The notes under the pieces: model-generated | The model's input: only the letters and a program-made list of their open reading frames with translations | What the model was told of the DNA's origin: nothing | Database searches by the model: none | Assembly: GCA_018901125.1 (NCBI GenBank) | Contig: JAHIFE010000166.1 | Span: 1-32,881 of the forward strand | Direction: 5' to 3' | DNA: 32,881 nt | Source: Pseudomonadota bacterium | Lineage (GTDB): Bacteria > Desulfobacterota > Desulfobacteria > Desulfobacterales > RPRI01 | Program-made: the position numbers and the translations under genes | Shown here: positions 1 to 8,306 of the stretch, in pieces | Position numbering within the stretch: the first letter of the stretch is position 1 | Layout of the letters: each line of letters starts with the position of its first letter

Positions 1-15
1 CACTCTTGTCCAAAA
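1..15 (+). repeat. Left terminal inverted repeat of the IS4 element
   Basis: CACTCTTGTCCAAAA; matches the reverse complement of 1394-1408 at 13 of 15 positions. Confidence 0.75.
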
Positions 16-122
16 ACGGTTTTAGAATGAAGTAATTCGAAAAAGCTTGAAAAAAAACCTCCTTGTAAGGCATAGTTTAGCTGCAAAGAAAAACCTTTAG
101 CCAACAACAAGGAGGCAATGCA

Positions 123-1334
123 ATGATACGACATATGAGTTTGTTTAGTCAACTGGTTGCGATATTCAATCGTGGTCGATTTCATAATTTAGTCTTTCAT
201 CATAAGGCCGAACGTTACTGCAAAGGCTTTGACAGCTGGGATCATTTTGTAGCCATGTTATTTTGCCAATTAGCCCAAGCCAAAAGTTTACGTGAGATTT
301 GCGGCGGACTATCCTGCTGCCTCGGAAAATTGCGCCATTTAGGATTTAAAAAAGCCCCCAACAAATCCACGCTGTCCTATGCCAATGCTCATCGGCCCTG
401 GCAGATGTACCAAGATCTTTTTTACCAGACCCTTGATATTTGCAAATTGGCCGGTACCCCCAAACATCGGTTCAAATTCAAAAATAAGCTGCTATCGCTG
501 GATAGTTCCACCATATCGCTGTGCTTGTCACTTTTCCCATGGGCAAAATTCCGGCGAACAAAAGGGGCTATAAAGCTGCACCTGCTGCTGGATCATGATG
601 GGTACTTACCAACCTTTGCTTATATTTCTAACGGCAAAAAGCATGATGTTACTGTTGCCCGTAAGGTTCCCCTTTCGCCCTATTCGATTGTGGCCATGGA
701 TAGAGGATACAACGATTACAATTTGTTTGCCTATTGGACCGAAAACCACATTTATTTTGTCACCCGGTTAAAAGACAATGCCGATTACACCGTTATCGAA
801 GAGCGGGCTGTACCGCAAAACCGAAATATCCTTGCCGATCAGTTGATTGAGTTTAACGGACATTATGCCCGTAAAAAATGCCCTCACATATTGCGCAAAG
901 TCGTGGTCTGGGACAAAGAGCAAAACCGCCAAATCGTTCTTTTGACCAACCACCTTGAATTTGGGGCAACCACAATATCTGCCATCTACAAAGATCGCTG
1001 GCAGATAGAACTGTTTTTCAAAGCCCTGAAACAAAATCTGAAGGTTAAAACCTTTGTAGGAACCAGTGAAAATGCCCTTTACATCCAGATTTGGACAGCA
1101 TTGATCGCCATGTTGCTGATCAAATACCTCCAGTTTAAATCGAAGTTTAATTGGTCGTTATCAAACATGGTCGCTTTCCTAAGGTGGAACCTTTTCACAT
1201 ACAGGGATTTATGGGAATGGATCGATAACCCCTTTGATGTTCTTCCCATAACTCCCAGGTCTGTCCAATGTCCTCTGCCTTTCAAGGAATTTGGACAGCA
1301 TATTTCTAAAACCGGCAACCTGATCTTCAAATAG
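123..1334 (+). CDS. IS4-family transposase (DDE, intact)
   Basis: A 403-residue DDE transposase that would catalyse cut-and-paste movement of the surrounding element. The N-terminal ~75 residues resemble the DUF4372-type domain of IS4-group transposases (starting around MSLFSQLVAIF). The catalytic core shows D127 (SLDSST), D193 (AMDRGY) and E296, and the IS4 signature Y-x2-R-x3-E-x6-K fits exactly at Y289, R292, E296 and K303. There are no internal stops, so the enzyme looks functional. The ATG at 123 is preceded by a strong AAGGAGG at suitable distance; a second ATG four codons later is possible. It is not linked to the genes to the right, which are themselves relics. Confidence 0.9.
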   Translation: MIRHMSLFSQLVAIFNRGRFHNLVFHHKAERYCKGFDSWDHFVAMLFCQLAQAKSLREICGGLSCCLGKLRHLGFKKAPNKSTLSYANAHRPWQMYQDLFYQTLDICKLAGTPKHRFKFKNKLLSLDSSTISLCLSLFPWAKFRRTKGAIKLHLLLDHDGYLPTFAYISNGKKHDVTVARKVPLSPYSIVAMDRGYNDYNLFAYWTENHIYFVTRLKDNADYTVIEERAVPQNRNILADQLIEFNGHYARKKCPHILRKVVVWDKEQNRQIVLLTNHLEFGATTISAIYKDRWQIELFFKALKQNLKVKTFVGTSENALYIQIWTALIAMLLIKYLQFKSKFNWSLSNMVAFLRWNLFTYRDLWEWIDNPFDVLPITPRSVQCPLPFKEFGQHISKTGNLIFK

Positions 1335-1393
1335 TGGACTTTTTATAGGTAAATGATTGAATTCTTTAATGCCAAATGTTTAATTGTATATTA

Positions 1394-1408
1394 TTTTGGA
1401 CAGCAGTG
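1394..1408 (-). repeat. Right terminal inverted repeat of the IS4 element
   Basis: On the minus strand it reads CACTGCTGTCCAAAA, pairing with bases 1-15 with two mismatches. It marks the right end of the element. Confidence 0.75.
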
Positions 1409-1415
1409 ACAATTA

Positions 1416-1636
1416 ATGAATCTTAAAGATAAGGTAGCTGTAGTAACCGGAGGAGCCTTGGGAATCGGAGAAGTTGTATGCGTCTTGCTGAGGCCGGAGC
1501 AAAGGAAATGATTAAAGCAGGCCGCTGGGGAACACCCGACGATATAGCAAAAGCAGTATGTTTTCTGTCAAGCGGTATGGCGGATTATATAACGGGAAGC
1601 CTTATCTCCGTTGATGGTGGTTTTCTTCTGATGTGA
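1416..1636 (+). pseudogene. Short-chain dehydrogenase/reductase relic (internal deletion plus frameshift)
   Basis: The start is a classic SDR N-terminus: MNLKDKVAVVTGG followed by ALGIG, the TGxxxGIG nucleotide-binding motif. A one-base frameshift near 1480 moves the reading to RLAEAGAK, which is the next part of the same fold. The sequence then jumps directly to an SDR C-terminus (GRWGTPDDIAKAV, then ITGSLISVDGG). About 180 residues are missing, including the catalytic Ser-Tyr-Lys segment, so it cannot be active. The IS4 element abuts the start and has replaced the upstream region. The original substrate cannot be told. Confidence 0.85.
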
Positions 1637-1989
1637 AGAACATGCTTTTATGAGTATCAATGAAATATCTTTTTATAGTGATCAGAGATACAAATTGGTA
1701 AATTTTACTGATGTCTTCGTACAATGGCAAGAGTTGTTCTGCCTGCTGAACATCGCCCAACAAGCCGTGGGCGATCATCCTGTCTTGCTGCCTCTTTTTC
1801 TGTTTTCTATCTCCTATGCTTCTTATAAACGACAGGCTGAAAATCTTAATACCCAAAGTTTGGAAACACAGTTGGTTACTTATTCCGGCACTGTCCTGAT
1901 AGAAGAGAGTTGTAGTGTCAGATCAGAAAGTAGTTGCAGATAGAAAAGAGATTACAATAACTTTAAAGAGGCAAGGGGGTAAACAGAAA
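1637..1989. other. Unassigned stretch between two gene relics, with a possible folded RNA
   Basis: No gene was recognised. An open frame of 97 codons on the plus strand (1650-1943) and one of 84 codons on the minus strand (1602-1856) overlap each other; neither resembles a family I know. Within 1727-1788 the plus strand can form an outer 6-bp helix (1727-1732 with 1783-1788) enclosing a 4-bp hairpin (1736-1739/1748-1751) and a perfect 8-bp hairpin (1752-1759/1768-1775), the layout of a three-way junction. It could be a structured RNA, the end of a mobile element, or chance within decayed coding sequence. Confidence 0.3.
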
Positions 1990-2220
1990 ATGAAACCAAT
2001 ACGAATTATAAAGTATTTTGGATTGATTTTGTGTTCGTTTTTTTCTCTGCTTTTGTTCAGCGGTATTCTGCACGCTTTGGATTTACCCAAAGTGATCGAC
2101 AAGACCAACTGTAGTCAATATAAAGACTTTCTCATTCCGGCTTTATACAGGGCTGTTGAAAGAGGCGACTGGATTGTTGAGCCTGGAACTTTGAATTTTA
2201 CATATATCCAAACAGGATAG
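1990..2220 (+). pseudogene. Truncated DUF1329-type exported protein
   Basis: The frame starts at an ATG with AAGGGGG about ten bases upstream. It encodes a good signal peptide (MKPIRIIKYFG, a hydrophobic stretch to about residue 22, then LHALDLP). The next ~45 residues (VIDKTNCSQYKDF... RAVERGDWIVEPGTLNF) resemble the start of DUF1329 outer-membrane or periplasmic proteins, which are normally over 400 residues. Here the frame stops after about 76 residues, just before the IS110 remnant, so the gene was probably cut by that insertion. No downstream remainder is visible in the window. DUF1329 proteins often accompany transport or catabolism genes for hydrophobic compounds in proteobacteria, but this copy gives no functional clue of its own. 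Confidence 0.6.
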
Positions 2221-2244
2221 TTTTATTGAAGCCGAAATAAAAAC

Positions 2245-3037
2245 ATGCATTATTTTGAACAACTTAATATTAATGCCGCCGGAATAGACATCGGTATAAA
2301 ATCTCACTATGTGGCAGTTCCAAAAGGCAGAGATCCCGAAGGTCAGGACGTTCGGGATTTCTCTACCTGTACAGCTGATCTTTATAAATTGGCAGACTGG
2401 TTAAGGCGATGTAATATCCGTGCTGTCGTTATGAAGTCCACCCGCGTATATTGGATTCCATTATTTGAAATCCTCGAAGAGCGGGGATTTGACGTTAGAC
2501 TGGTAAATCCCCGCAGCATCAAAAATTCCGTGGGGCGAAAATCTGACTTATTGGACTGTCAATTGATTCAGCAATATGGACTTTTGCAGAGCACCTTCCG
2601 GCCTGTCAATCAAACAAGTGAGCTTAGATCGTATCTGCGTCAGCGTGCGATGCTGAAATTGTATGCTTCCCAGCATACAAAGCATATACAAAAAACTCTT
2701 GAACGTATGGATATAAAGCTCGGCCAGGTTATTAATGACATTAAATGTGCTACAGGAATGAAAATCATCAGGTCGATTATCTCCGGCGAAAAAAATCCTA
2801 AAAAACTTGCCCGGTTGCGAGATATTCGTTGTAGTAAAGATGAAGTTGCATTTACCAAAGCATTAGAAGGCTATTTTAGACCGGAGCATTTATTTGCATT
2901 GAGACAAGCTGTAGAGCTTTATGATTTCTATAATAAACAAATTATTGAATGTGAATCACGTATCAAAATCTGCCGGAATCAAAATTACTCAAATCGAAAG
3001 CATTGATGCTCCTATAGCACTCAAAATTATTGGTGAA
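2245..3037 (+). pseudogene. IS110-family transposase relic (catalytic mutation, frameshift, truncation)
   Basis: The N-terminal DEDD domain is recognisable: D15 in AGIDIG, then VNPRSIKNSVGRKSD with D101 and D104. The usual MESTGVYW motif reads MKSTRVYW, so the catalytic Glu is Lys64 (AAG at 2434-2436) and the Gly is Arg. The first frame stops at 3006. The match continues in the next frame (IKITQIESIDAPIALKI, the helix-hairpin-helix start of the C-terminal Tnp_20 domain) and ends by about 3037, just before the 3' end of the flavodoxin-ferredoxin gene. Intact members are about 400 residues with a conserved C-terminal Ser, which is missing here. This copy is dead. Confidence 0.88.
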
Positions 3038-3054
3038 AATAGAATCGCCATATT

Positions 3055-3900
3055 CTATCTAAAAAAAGCCATGGTTAATGGGAATTCATTAATCTGTTCT
3101 TTTCTCATCTTGATATGTTTATTAATAGCAGAAAGATCCGCTTCTATAGCGTTTTCGGGGCAAAGCCTGACGCAATTGAAACAGCCGAAACAATTTTCGC
3201 CAAACATTGGATATGGCGCCATATCAATTGCATCTGCCGGACACTCTTCCATACAGATACCGCATTGAGTACATTTGTTTTCGTTTACTATTCTTTCAGG
3301 AAGCATCTGCATTAGATTGTTTATTGAGGTTTTCTTCAGTTCCGATCCAAGCAATTCGGGCTGATAGTCAAGATCTTTCAATTGCAACCGGCGCAGGTTG
3401 CCTTCAGACAAGCCTTTGTGTACCTTTATGACAAACTCGGCAATAAGTTTATCATCATCCGTATCAGGATGACCCAGACAAACCGGAGTTTTGGATTGCC
3501 ATAACATTGAGTGAACTGCTCCTACCTTCGAAGCTGCAGCAATCTTATAGCCTTTTTCAAGTAATTTCTCACCCATTTCCCAAAGAGCAACTCCGCTGCA
3601 AACACCTCCCCATGTTGCAAAGGGAACTGCAAAACCGGTTATTGTTTCAGGAAGTTCATTAATAAAGGCCATTACCGGCAAAACCGCGTGACCGGCATAA
3701 ACAGGAGTTCCTATATATAGACATATCTTTTCTTTAGCCGCTTTGATCTGATCCAGCGCAAAAAACCGGTTACGCTCTTTGCCGATATCTTGTATAAAAA
3801 TGTCGCTGTTAAGTTCTTTTAATGTTTTTTCGATATATTTTGAAACATGTTTGGTGGTTCCTGATGGCGAGCAATAGATTACAAATGATTTAATATTCAT
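3055..3900 (-). CDS. Flavodoxin-ferredoxin fusion (EFR1-type electron carrier)
   Basis: A 281-residue soluble protein. Residues ~1-160 form a flavodoxin-like FMN domain (CSPSGTTKHV phosphate-binding loop, YIGTPVYAGHAVLP). Residues ~210-260 carry two [4Fe-4S] motifs: CTQCGICMEECP and CFGCFNCVRLCP. Such fusions pass low-potential electrons between ferredoxin-type donors and partner enzymes. It is the last gene of a three-gene minus-strand operon, 60 bp after the radical SAM gene, which makes it a plausible electron donor for that enzyme; this pairing is inferred from position only. GGGAGAAATA precedes the ATG. The gene looks complete although its 3' end lies directly against the IS110 remnant. 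Confidence 0.88.
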   Translation of the reverse strand: MNIKSFVIYCSPSGTTKHVSKYIEKTLKELNSDIFIQDIGKERNRFFALDQIKAAKEKICLYIGTPVYAGHAVLPVMAFINELPETITGFAVPFATWGGVCSGVALWEMGEKLLEKGYKIAAASKVGAVHSMLWQSKTPVCLGHPDTDDDKLIAEFVIKVHKGLSEGNLRRLQLKDLDYQPELLGSELKKTSINNLMQMLPERIVNENKCTQCGICMEECPADAIDMAPYPMFGENCFGCFNCVRLCPENAIEADLSAINKHIKMRKEQINEFPLTMAFFR

Positions 3901-3960
3901 TATTTCTCCCTTTAAGCAAGCTTTTTGAAATAACTGTTAAATCAATTATCAGCGGGGCCT

Positions 3961-5412
3961 TTATGAATTACCCAGTCTTTTATTACTTATAACAAACTTG
4001 ATGAAATCAGGCAGATTACGCATAAACCTTACCCAGCTGTCGGGTGAACGCCATAGCATACTTGTGTACTCAAATAATACTTTTGGCCGCATAAAGTGTT
4101 TCCTGTAAAATTTATTAAAAAGCTCTTCAAGCTGATCTTTTGTCATACCCTTTGGTATAAACAGGAAATTCATGCAATCCATCAGTTCCCAGTCTTCATT
4201 AAATTCGCCCATTTCATGTATATTTTCATAAATCGGCGATCCCGGAAACGGAGTAAACTTTGTTACATTCAACTCATCTATAGGGTTTGAGAATACATAT
4301 TCCATGCTTTTATTTATTGCGGCTTCCGTTTCTCCGGGAAGGCCTATCATAAAAAGTCCTTTTGTACGAATTCCGGCTTTTTTTATCAGTTTTATCTTTT
4401 CCGACAAAAAAGTTAAATCAACATTTTGCCTGTGTTGGGATAGAAGGTTTTCATCGCCTGTTTCTATTCCTATGCTTATCATCCAGCACCCGGCTTCTTT
4501 TAGCATTAAAAGAAGATCGTAATCTATATGTTCAGCTCTGACAACGCAATTAAAGGATATTCCAAGCGGCCGGTTAATCATCATATTCGCAAAATCGACA
4601 ACTCTTTCCCTTTTAAAAGTAAACTGATCATCGTAGAAAATTATATGCCTTACACCAAATCTTTCGTTCAGATAGCGAACATGTTCATACATGTACTCAG
4701 CAGAGTTAAATCGGAAAGAACGCCCGAAAACCGAACGATCACAATAGCTGCACGCATAAGGACAGCCGCGGCTTGTGATACAGCTTGAGCTTGGAGCCTT
4801 CGGGTAATTAAATAACGGGGCTCTGTAACCCAAAGGAAATCCATCAAGTTTTTCGTATGCAGGGAATGGAAGCGAATCAAGGTCCAGGCTGTTTGTTCTG
4901 CGGCCAGTAAAACATATTGCACCCGTTTTTTCACGGTATATCAGGCCCATAACGGAAGATAAATTATCTGTGTCGTTTTCTATAAGTTCTGCAAGTGTTT
5001 CCTCTCCTTCGCCTACAACAGTAAAATCTATAACAGGATAATCTATAAGAACTCTTTCTTTAAGGGCCGAAACATGGGCTCCCCCAAAAACCACCTGTAT
5101 TTGAGAAATAATGCTTTTTGCCATTTCAGCTATTCTTACACCATCAAGAAAAGTTGAGGTAGTACAGCTTAATCCTATAAAAGCTGGCTTTTCTATGCTT
5201 ATATAATCATGAATAAGTCGGTCAGAGTCCGGCCTGGCATAGCAGTCTATAACAGATGTATTAATTTTTCGTTTTTCGAGGTAGGCCGCTATTCCGGTAA
5301 GACCTATAGGTGGGATGATATTAGCTATTCTTGAAATATCTTTACGTGCTGCCTCTTTTCTGTAGCCTAAAGGATGAACAAGAAGAATTTTATTTGAATT
5401 TAGTGATGTCAA
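3961..5412 (-). CDS. B12-binding-type radical SAM protein
   Basis: A 483-residue enzyme with the layout of class B radical SAM proteins. There is an N-terminal Rossmann-like cobalamin-binding domain (~1-150; VVFGGAHVSA near 108, VVGEGEETL near 132) without an obvious DxHxxG motif, then the radical SAM core with CPYACSYC (C217, C221, C224, the CxxxCxxC cluster) and an SAM-contact GIETG further on. Members methylate or rearrange diverse substrates; the substrate here is unknown. The start is a TTG, chosen because no ATG occurs in the first ~95 codons and AAGAG lies six bases upstream. It sits 31 bp after the CsgG-like gene and 60 bp before the flavodoxin-ferredoxin gene, all in one direction. 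Confidence 0.87.
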   Translation of the reverse strand: MTSLNSNKILLVHPLGYRKEAARKDISRIANIIPPIGLTGIAAYLEKRKINTSVIDCYARPDSDRLIHDYISIEKPAFIGLSCTTSTFLDGVRIAEMAKSIISQIQVVFGGAHVSALKERVLIDYPVIDFTVVGEGEETLAELIENDTDNLSSVMGLIYREKTGAICFTGRRTNSLDLDSLPFPAYEKLDGFPLGYRAPLFNYPKAPSSSCITSRGCPYACSYCDRSVFGRSFRFNSAEYMYEHVRYLNERFGVRHIIFYDDQFTFKRERVVDFANMMINRPLGISFNCVVRAEHIDYDLLLMLKEAGCWMISIGIETGDENLLSQHRQNVDLTFLSEKIKLIKKAGIRTKGLFMIGLPGETEAAINKSMEYVFSNPIDELNVTKFTPFPGSPIYENIHEMGEFNEDWELMDCMNFLFIPKGMTKDQLEELFNKFYRKHFMRPKVLFEYTSMLWRSPDSWVRFMRNLPDFIKFVISNKRLGNS

Positions 5413-5443
5413 TATATGTGCTCTTATATAAACAAGTAAAACC

Positions 5444-6610
5444 TTATCTAAGACGTTTCAGATTTTTATATGCGTATTTTTTCAGTTTTTTGTTGGACGC
5501 ACTATTTGAAACAGTTTCAAGAGTCGATCTGTACTTAGTCTGTCCTGATGCCCCAAGAGCATTGCAAAGCCACGCCATTGCATCAACAAAATCCCTGTCA
5601 CCGGTAGAGCTATTGTAACTTTTGAGCAGTTCATCATCGACTATGTCAAGAATTCTCTGATCATTTCTGTACTTTTTTGCAACAATCTTGGCCGCTGCTT
5701 CTTTATCTCTCATACTGGAAGATTTAAGCATGCTGATAACATCACCGGAGCTTTCGCCTTTCTTTGAAGATTTTTCTGATGAAAGGGTTCTATGTAATTC
5801 TCTATCCTTAGCCGGTGCTGTTTGTACTACCGGCTGAAGATTTCCTACTATGCTGCTGACAAGCTGCCCGTAAGCAATTGAACCCGGAGATTCTTCCTTT
5901 ATAATTTCAGCTTCTGCGACCTTATCCCTTACAGATATAATTCTGATTTTACCTGTTTCTATCCGCTGGACATCAATTACTGCGCCTGTTTTGGGATGCT
6001 TTATTACCTTACCTTCTTTATAAACTGAAAAATCCATATTGTCTTTAACTCCGGCCATCCTTCCAAGATCTATTGTGACTTTGGAACCGGAATTGTTTAC
6101 AATATAGCCCTCAAGTGGGAAGTTTTTTATTATTTTTTCAGACATCTGAACAACAAGATCCTGAAGCCTTACAGCTGTTGAGCTTTTGACATTTTCAGCT
6201 GCTATTATAGAAGCAGTTTCCACATCAATTATTCTTGCGTTAATTTCAATTATGCCCTGAAGTTTCATAACCGAACCGCTTATTATGGTTTTAACCCCAA
6301 GAAACTTTCCTATTTGTGTTGCAGTGGTTGCATCAACAACACCGGTCATGGAAAGTTTTTGCTCTTCCAATAATTTTTTCAATAATCCTCTTTCGATGAC
6401 TTCAAAACGTCCGGCCTTGACTAGGGCTGTAATAAACCACTCGGCTACAATTACACCCATATCCTTAGTTTCAAAGCCCTCTCCCTGGAGCTGGAAATCA
6501 AGAACGGCAATTTTAGTCTTTCTGAAATCAGCAGGTCCTGCCAAAACCGTAGATTGAAACAGCAACAAAATAATCGACACAAGCAATAGTGGTGAAATAA
6601 ATCTTTTCAT
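5444..6610 (-). CDS. CsgG/FlgT-like exported protein with C-terminal helical repeats
   Basis: A 388-residue exported protein. The signal peptide (MKRFISPLLLVSIILLLFQ, cleavage likely after VLA at residue 24) has no lipobox Cys. Residues ~32-165 resemble the CsgG/FlgO fold (IAVLDFQLQGEG, AEWFITALVKAGRFEVIERG, ISGSVMKLQG). Residues ~170-245 (GRMAGVKDNMDFSVYKEGK, then KTGAVIDV) resemble the C-terminal domain of FlgT. The last ~100 residues are charged and helical, possibly HEAT-like. Relatives act in the periplasm or at the outer membrane in assembly or secretion complexes. No curli or flagellar genes are nearby. The gene heads an operon with a radical SAM protein and a redox protein, an unusual pairing. 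A MITE-like repeat ends 64 bp upstream of its start. Confidence 0.8.
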   Translation of the reverse strand: MKRFISPLLLVSIILLLFQSTVLAGPADFRKTKIAVLDFQLQGEGFETKDMGVIVAEWFITALVKAGRFEVIERGLLKKLLEEQKLSMTGVVDATTATQIGKFLGVKTIISGSVMKLQGIIEINARIIDVETASIIAAENVKSSTAVRLQDLVVQMSEKIIKNFPLEGYIVNNSGSKVTIDLGRMAGVKDNMDFSVYKEGKVIKHPKTGAVIDVQRIETGKIRIISVRDKVAEAEIIKEESPGSIAYGQLVSSIVGNLQPVVQTAPAKDRELHRTLSSEKSSKKGESSGDVISMLKSSSMRDKEAAAKIVAKKYRNDQRILDIVDDELLKSYNSSTGDRDFVDAMAWLCNALGASGQTKYRSTLETVSNSASNKKLKKYAYKNLKRLR

Positions 6611-6674
6611 GAGAATAAACCGTATATCCTGCTAAATTTCGAATAATGCATATCGGGTTAAATTTATATGTCAT

Positions 6675-6815
6675 AGCCAGTTTATAAACGTTTCAGTTTT
6701 GTCAAGGTCAAGGCGGGCGAAAATTTTAACCACTGGAATACCTGGAGCATTTTGAGGATTAAAATTTGAGCCCAACACAAAGATCGGCTAAAATGGAATG
6801 TTTTGCAATTGGCTC
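6675..6815 (-). repeat. MITE-like dispersed repeat, copy 1
   Basis: About 141 bp, clearly homologous along its whole length to 11459-11600 and with no coding capacity. The ends are inverted repeats (AGCCAGTTT... at the left; the right end reads GAGCCAATTGCAAAAC on the minus strand). The flanks GTCA and GTCC could be a degraded 4-bp target duplication. It lies between the CsgG-like gene (minus) and the aminotransferase (plus), 64 bp from the former's start. The rest of the 6611-7029 gap is AT-rich with nothing else recognised; GAAGGATTGAA precedes the aminotransferase ATG. Confidence 0.8.
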
Positions 6816-7029
6816 GTCCTGTTAATATAAATCTATAAATATTTTTGACGCAGTATATATAAAATTATTGCTGAGTGTCAAGGAAGTTAAAAACACCTTG
6901 CGAAATAATATATAATTTGCCAGAATTAATAAGTTTATAATAAATTTGCATCTTCCTCATAAAGGGCGCAAAATAATATCGTGGTTTTAGATCGTATATT
7001 ATGTAAAGTTTAGTGTATGAAGGATTGAA

Positions 7030-8175
7030 ATGCCCGGATATTTTTCCGATTATGAATTTGTTGAAAACGAGATCGAACAGGAGTACCGGAAGGCTGAAAA
7101 GAATAAAGGCTTCATAAATCTTACAGGAAGCAATCCAACTCATGAAGGCCTGATCTTTCCTTTTGATATTTTAAGAAAGGCTGCGACATCATACCTGTCT
7201 AAGCGTAGATACAATCCTGATCCAAAAGGACTTTATTCCGCGCGCCTGTCCGTATCCGATTATTATAAAAACCGCATACCTTCCATTGATATCCCAGCTG
7301 ATAATATCACTATTACGGCAAGCACAAGCGAATCTTATGGTATTTTGTTTGCTCTTCTTGCAGACCCGGGTGATAATATTCTTGCTCCAAAAGTTGGCTA
7401 TCCTCTTTTTGAACATCTGGCAGCCATTCATCATATCAAACTGCGCTCTTATGAGTTGGATGAAAATAACGGATGGCAGATAAAAGAAAACAGCATACTT
7501 TCAGAATATGACAGCCGAACAAGGGCGATCATAATTGTTTCTCCGCATAACCCGACAGGAATGGTTATAAAAGAACCGGTTTCCGTGCTTGACAGGCTTG
7601 ATCTTCCGGTAATTTGTGATGAAGTATTTGCCGAATTTTCCTGTGCAGTTGAAAATGTTGCTCCATTTGGAGCGCTGCACCCCCAGCTTACGGTTTTTCA
7701 CCTTAACGGAATATCCAAGATGTTCGGACTTCCTGATTTAAAACTAGGCTGGATTGCAGCAAGTGGTGCAGGTTCAAAAGATTTTGATAAAAGGCTTGAT
7801 ATGTTAAACGACACTTATCTGGGAGCAAATCACTTGACTCAGTCAATACTTCCATCTATTTTTTCAGAAGGTAGAGATTTTATTAAACAAATGGTGGGGC
7901 GGATTCGCACAAACATAGATCTTGCCACTGAATTGCTTTCGCAAAATCCCAATATAGAAACGAGTCGGCCTGAAGGAGGATATTATCTGTTTCCCCAAAT
8001 AAAAAACTGGGAAGATGAAGAACAACTTGTATTACACCTTTTAAAAAGCAAGGGAGTTCTGGTACACCCCGGCTATTTTTATGACTGCGACCGGAATGTG
8101 CATATCATGATTTCCTGCTTAACCGAAACAAATAAACTGGCTGAAGGGGTTAAACGTGTTATTGCCACAATTTGA
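7030..8175 (+). CDS. PLP-dependent class I/II aminotransferase
   Basis: A 381-residue fold-type I aminotransferase that would move an amino group between an amino acid and a 2-oxo acid. Visible active-site elements are the ASTSESYG cofactor loop near 97, SPHNPTG with N174, ICDEVF with D197, and the Schiff-base lysine K230 in NGISKMFG, followed by DLKLGWI. The length and motif spacing are those of a complete enzyme. GAAGGATTGAA lies directly before the ATG. The next gene is 131 bp downstream on the same strand; an inverted repeat lies between them. The substrate cannot be read from sequence. Its position ahead of a 2-hydroxyacyl-CoA dehydratase/benzoyl-CoA reductase-like pair would fit amino-acid conversion, but that is inference. 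Confidence 0.85.
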   Translation: MPGYFSDYEFVENEIEQEYRKAEKNKGFINLTGSNPTHEGLIFPFDILRKAATSYLSKRRYNPDPKGLYSARLSVSDYYKNRIPSIDIPADNITITASTSESYGILFALLADPGDNILAPKVGYPLFEHLAAIHHIKLRSYELDENNGWQIKENSILSEYDSRTRAIIIVSPHNPTGMVIKEPVSVLDRLDLPVICDEVFAEFSCAVENVAPFGALHPQLTVFHLNGISKMFGLPDLKLGWIAASGAGSKDFDKRLDMLNDTYLGANHLTQSILPSIFSEGRDFIKQMVGRIRTNIDLATELLSQNPNIETSRPEGGYYLFPQIKNWEDEEQLVLHLLKSKGVLVHPGYFYDCDRNVHIMISCLTETNKLAEGVKRVIATI

Positions 8176-8255
8176 TTTTATATGTATAAAAACTCTTGTG
8201 TGCAGATAGAATTTGGGTTTTTATCAACGAAAATAGACTTGTAAAAAGCGTACAA

Positions 8256-8278
8256 CGAACATCGCCATTCGATGTTCG
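8256..8278. promoter_or_regulatory. Perfect 9-bp inverted repeat in the leader of the BcrC-like gene
   Basis: The arms CGAACATCG and CGATGTTCG are exact complements separated by CCATT, and lie 28 bp before the chosen start codon. No run of T follows, so a simple terminator is less likely than an operator or an RNA hairpin acting on translation. Confidence 0.5.
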
Positions 8279-8306
8279 CCATTTTCGGATTTCGATAGGT
8301 GAAAAT

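Larger units (their letters stand above)
1..1408 (+). mobile_element. IS4-family insertion sequence, apparently complete
   Basis: One transposase gene is flanked by imperfect 15-bp terminal inverted repeats. The left end begins CACT, two differing bases, then TGTCCAAAA. The right end (1394-1408) read on the minus strand has the same pattern, giving 13 of 15 matches. Because the left repeat starts at base 1, the true left end and any target duplication cannot be checked here, and a contig break at a repeated IS would explain the window start. The right end falls 8 bp before the start codon of a decayed dehydrogenase gene, so the insertion would have removed that gene's ribosome binding site. 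Confidence 0.8.

Noticed and set aside
8196-8306. Upstream start of the BcrC-like gene at 8196
   Set aside because: The 37 extra residues resemble no family member and cover the inverted repeat; AGGTGA with ATG at 8307 fits better.
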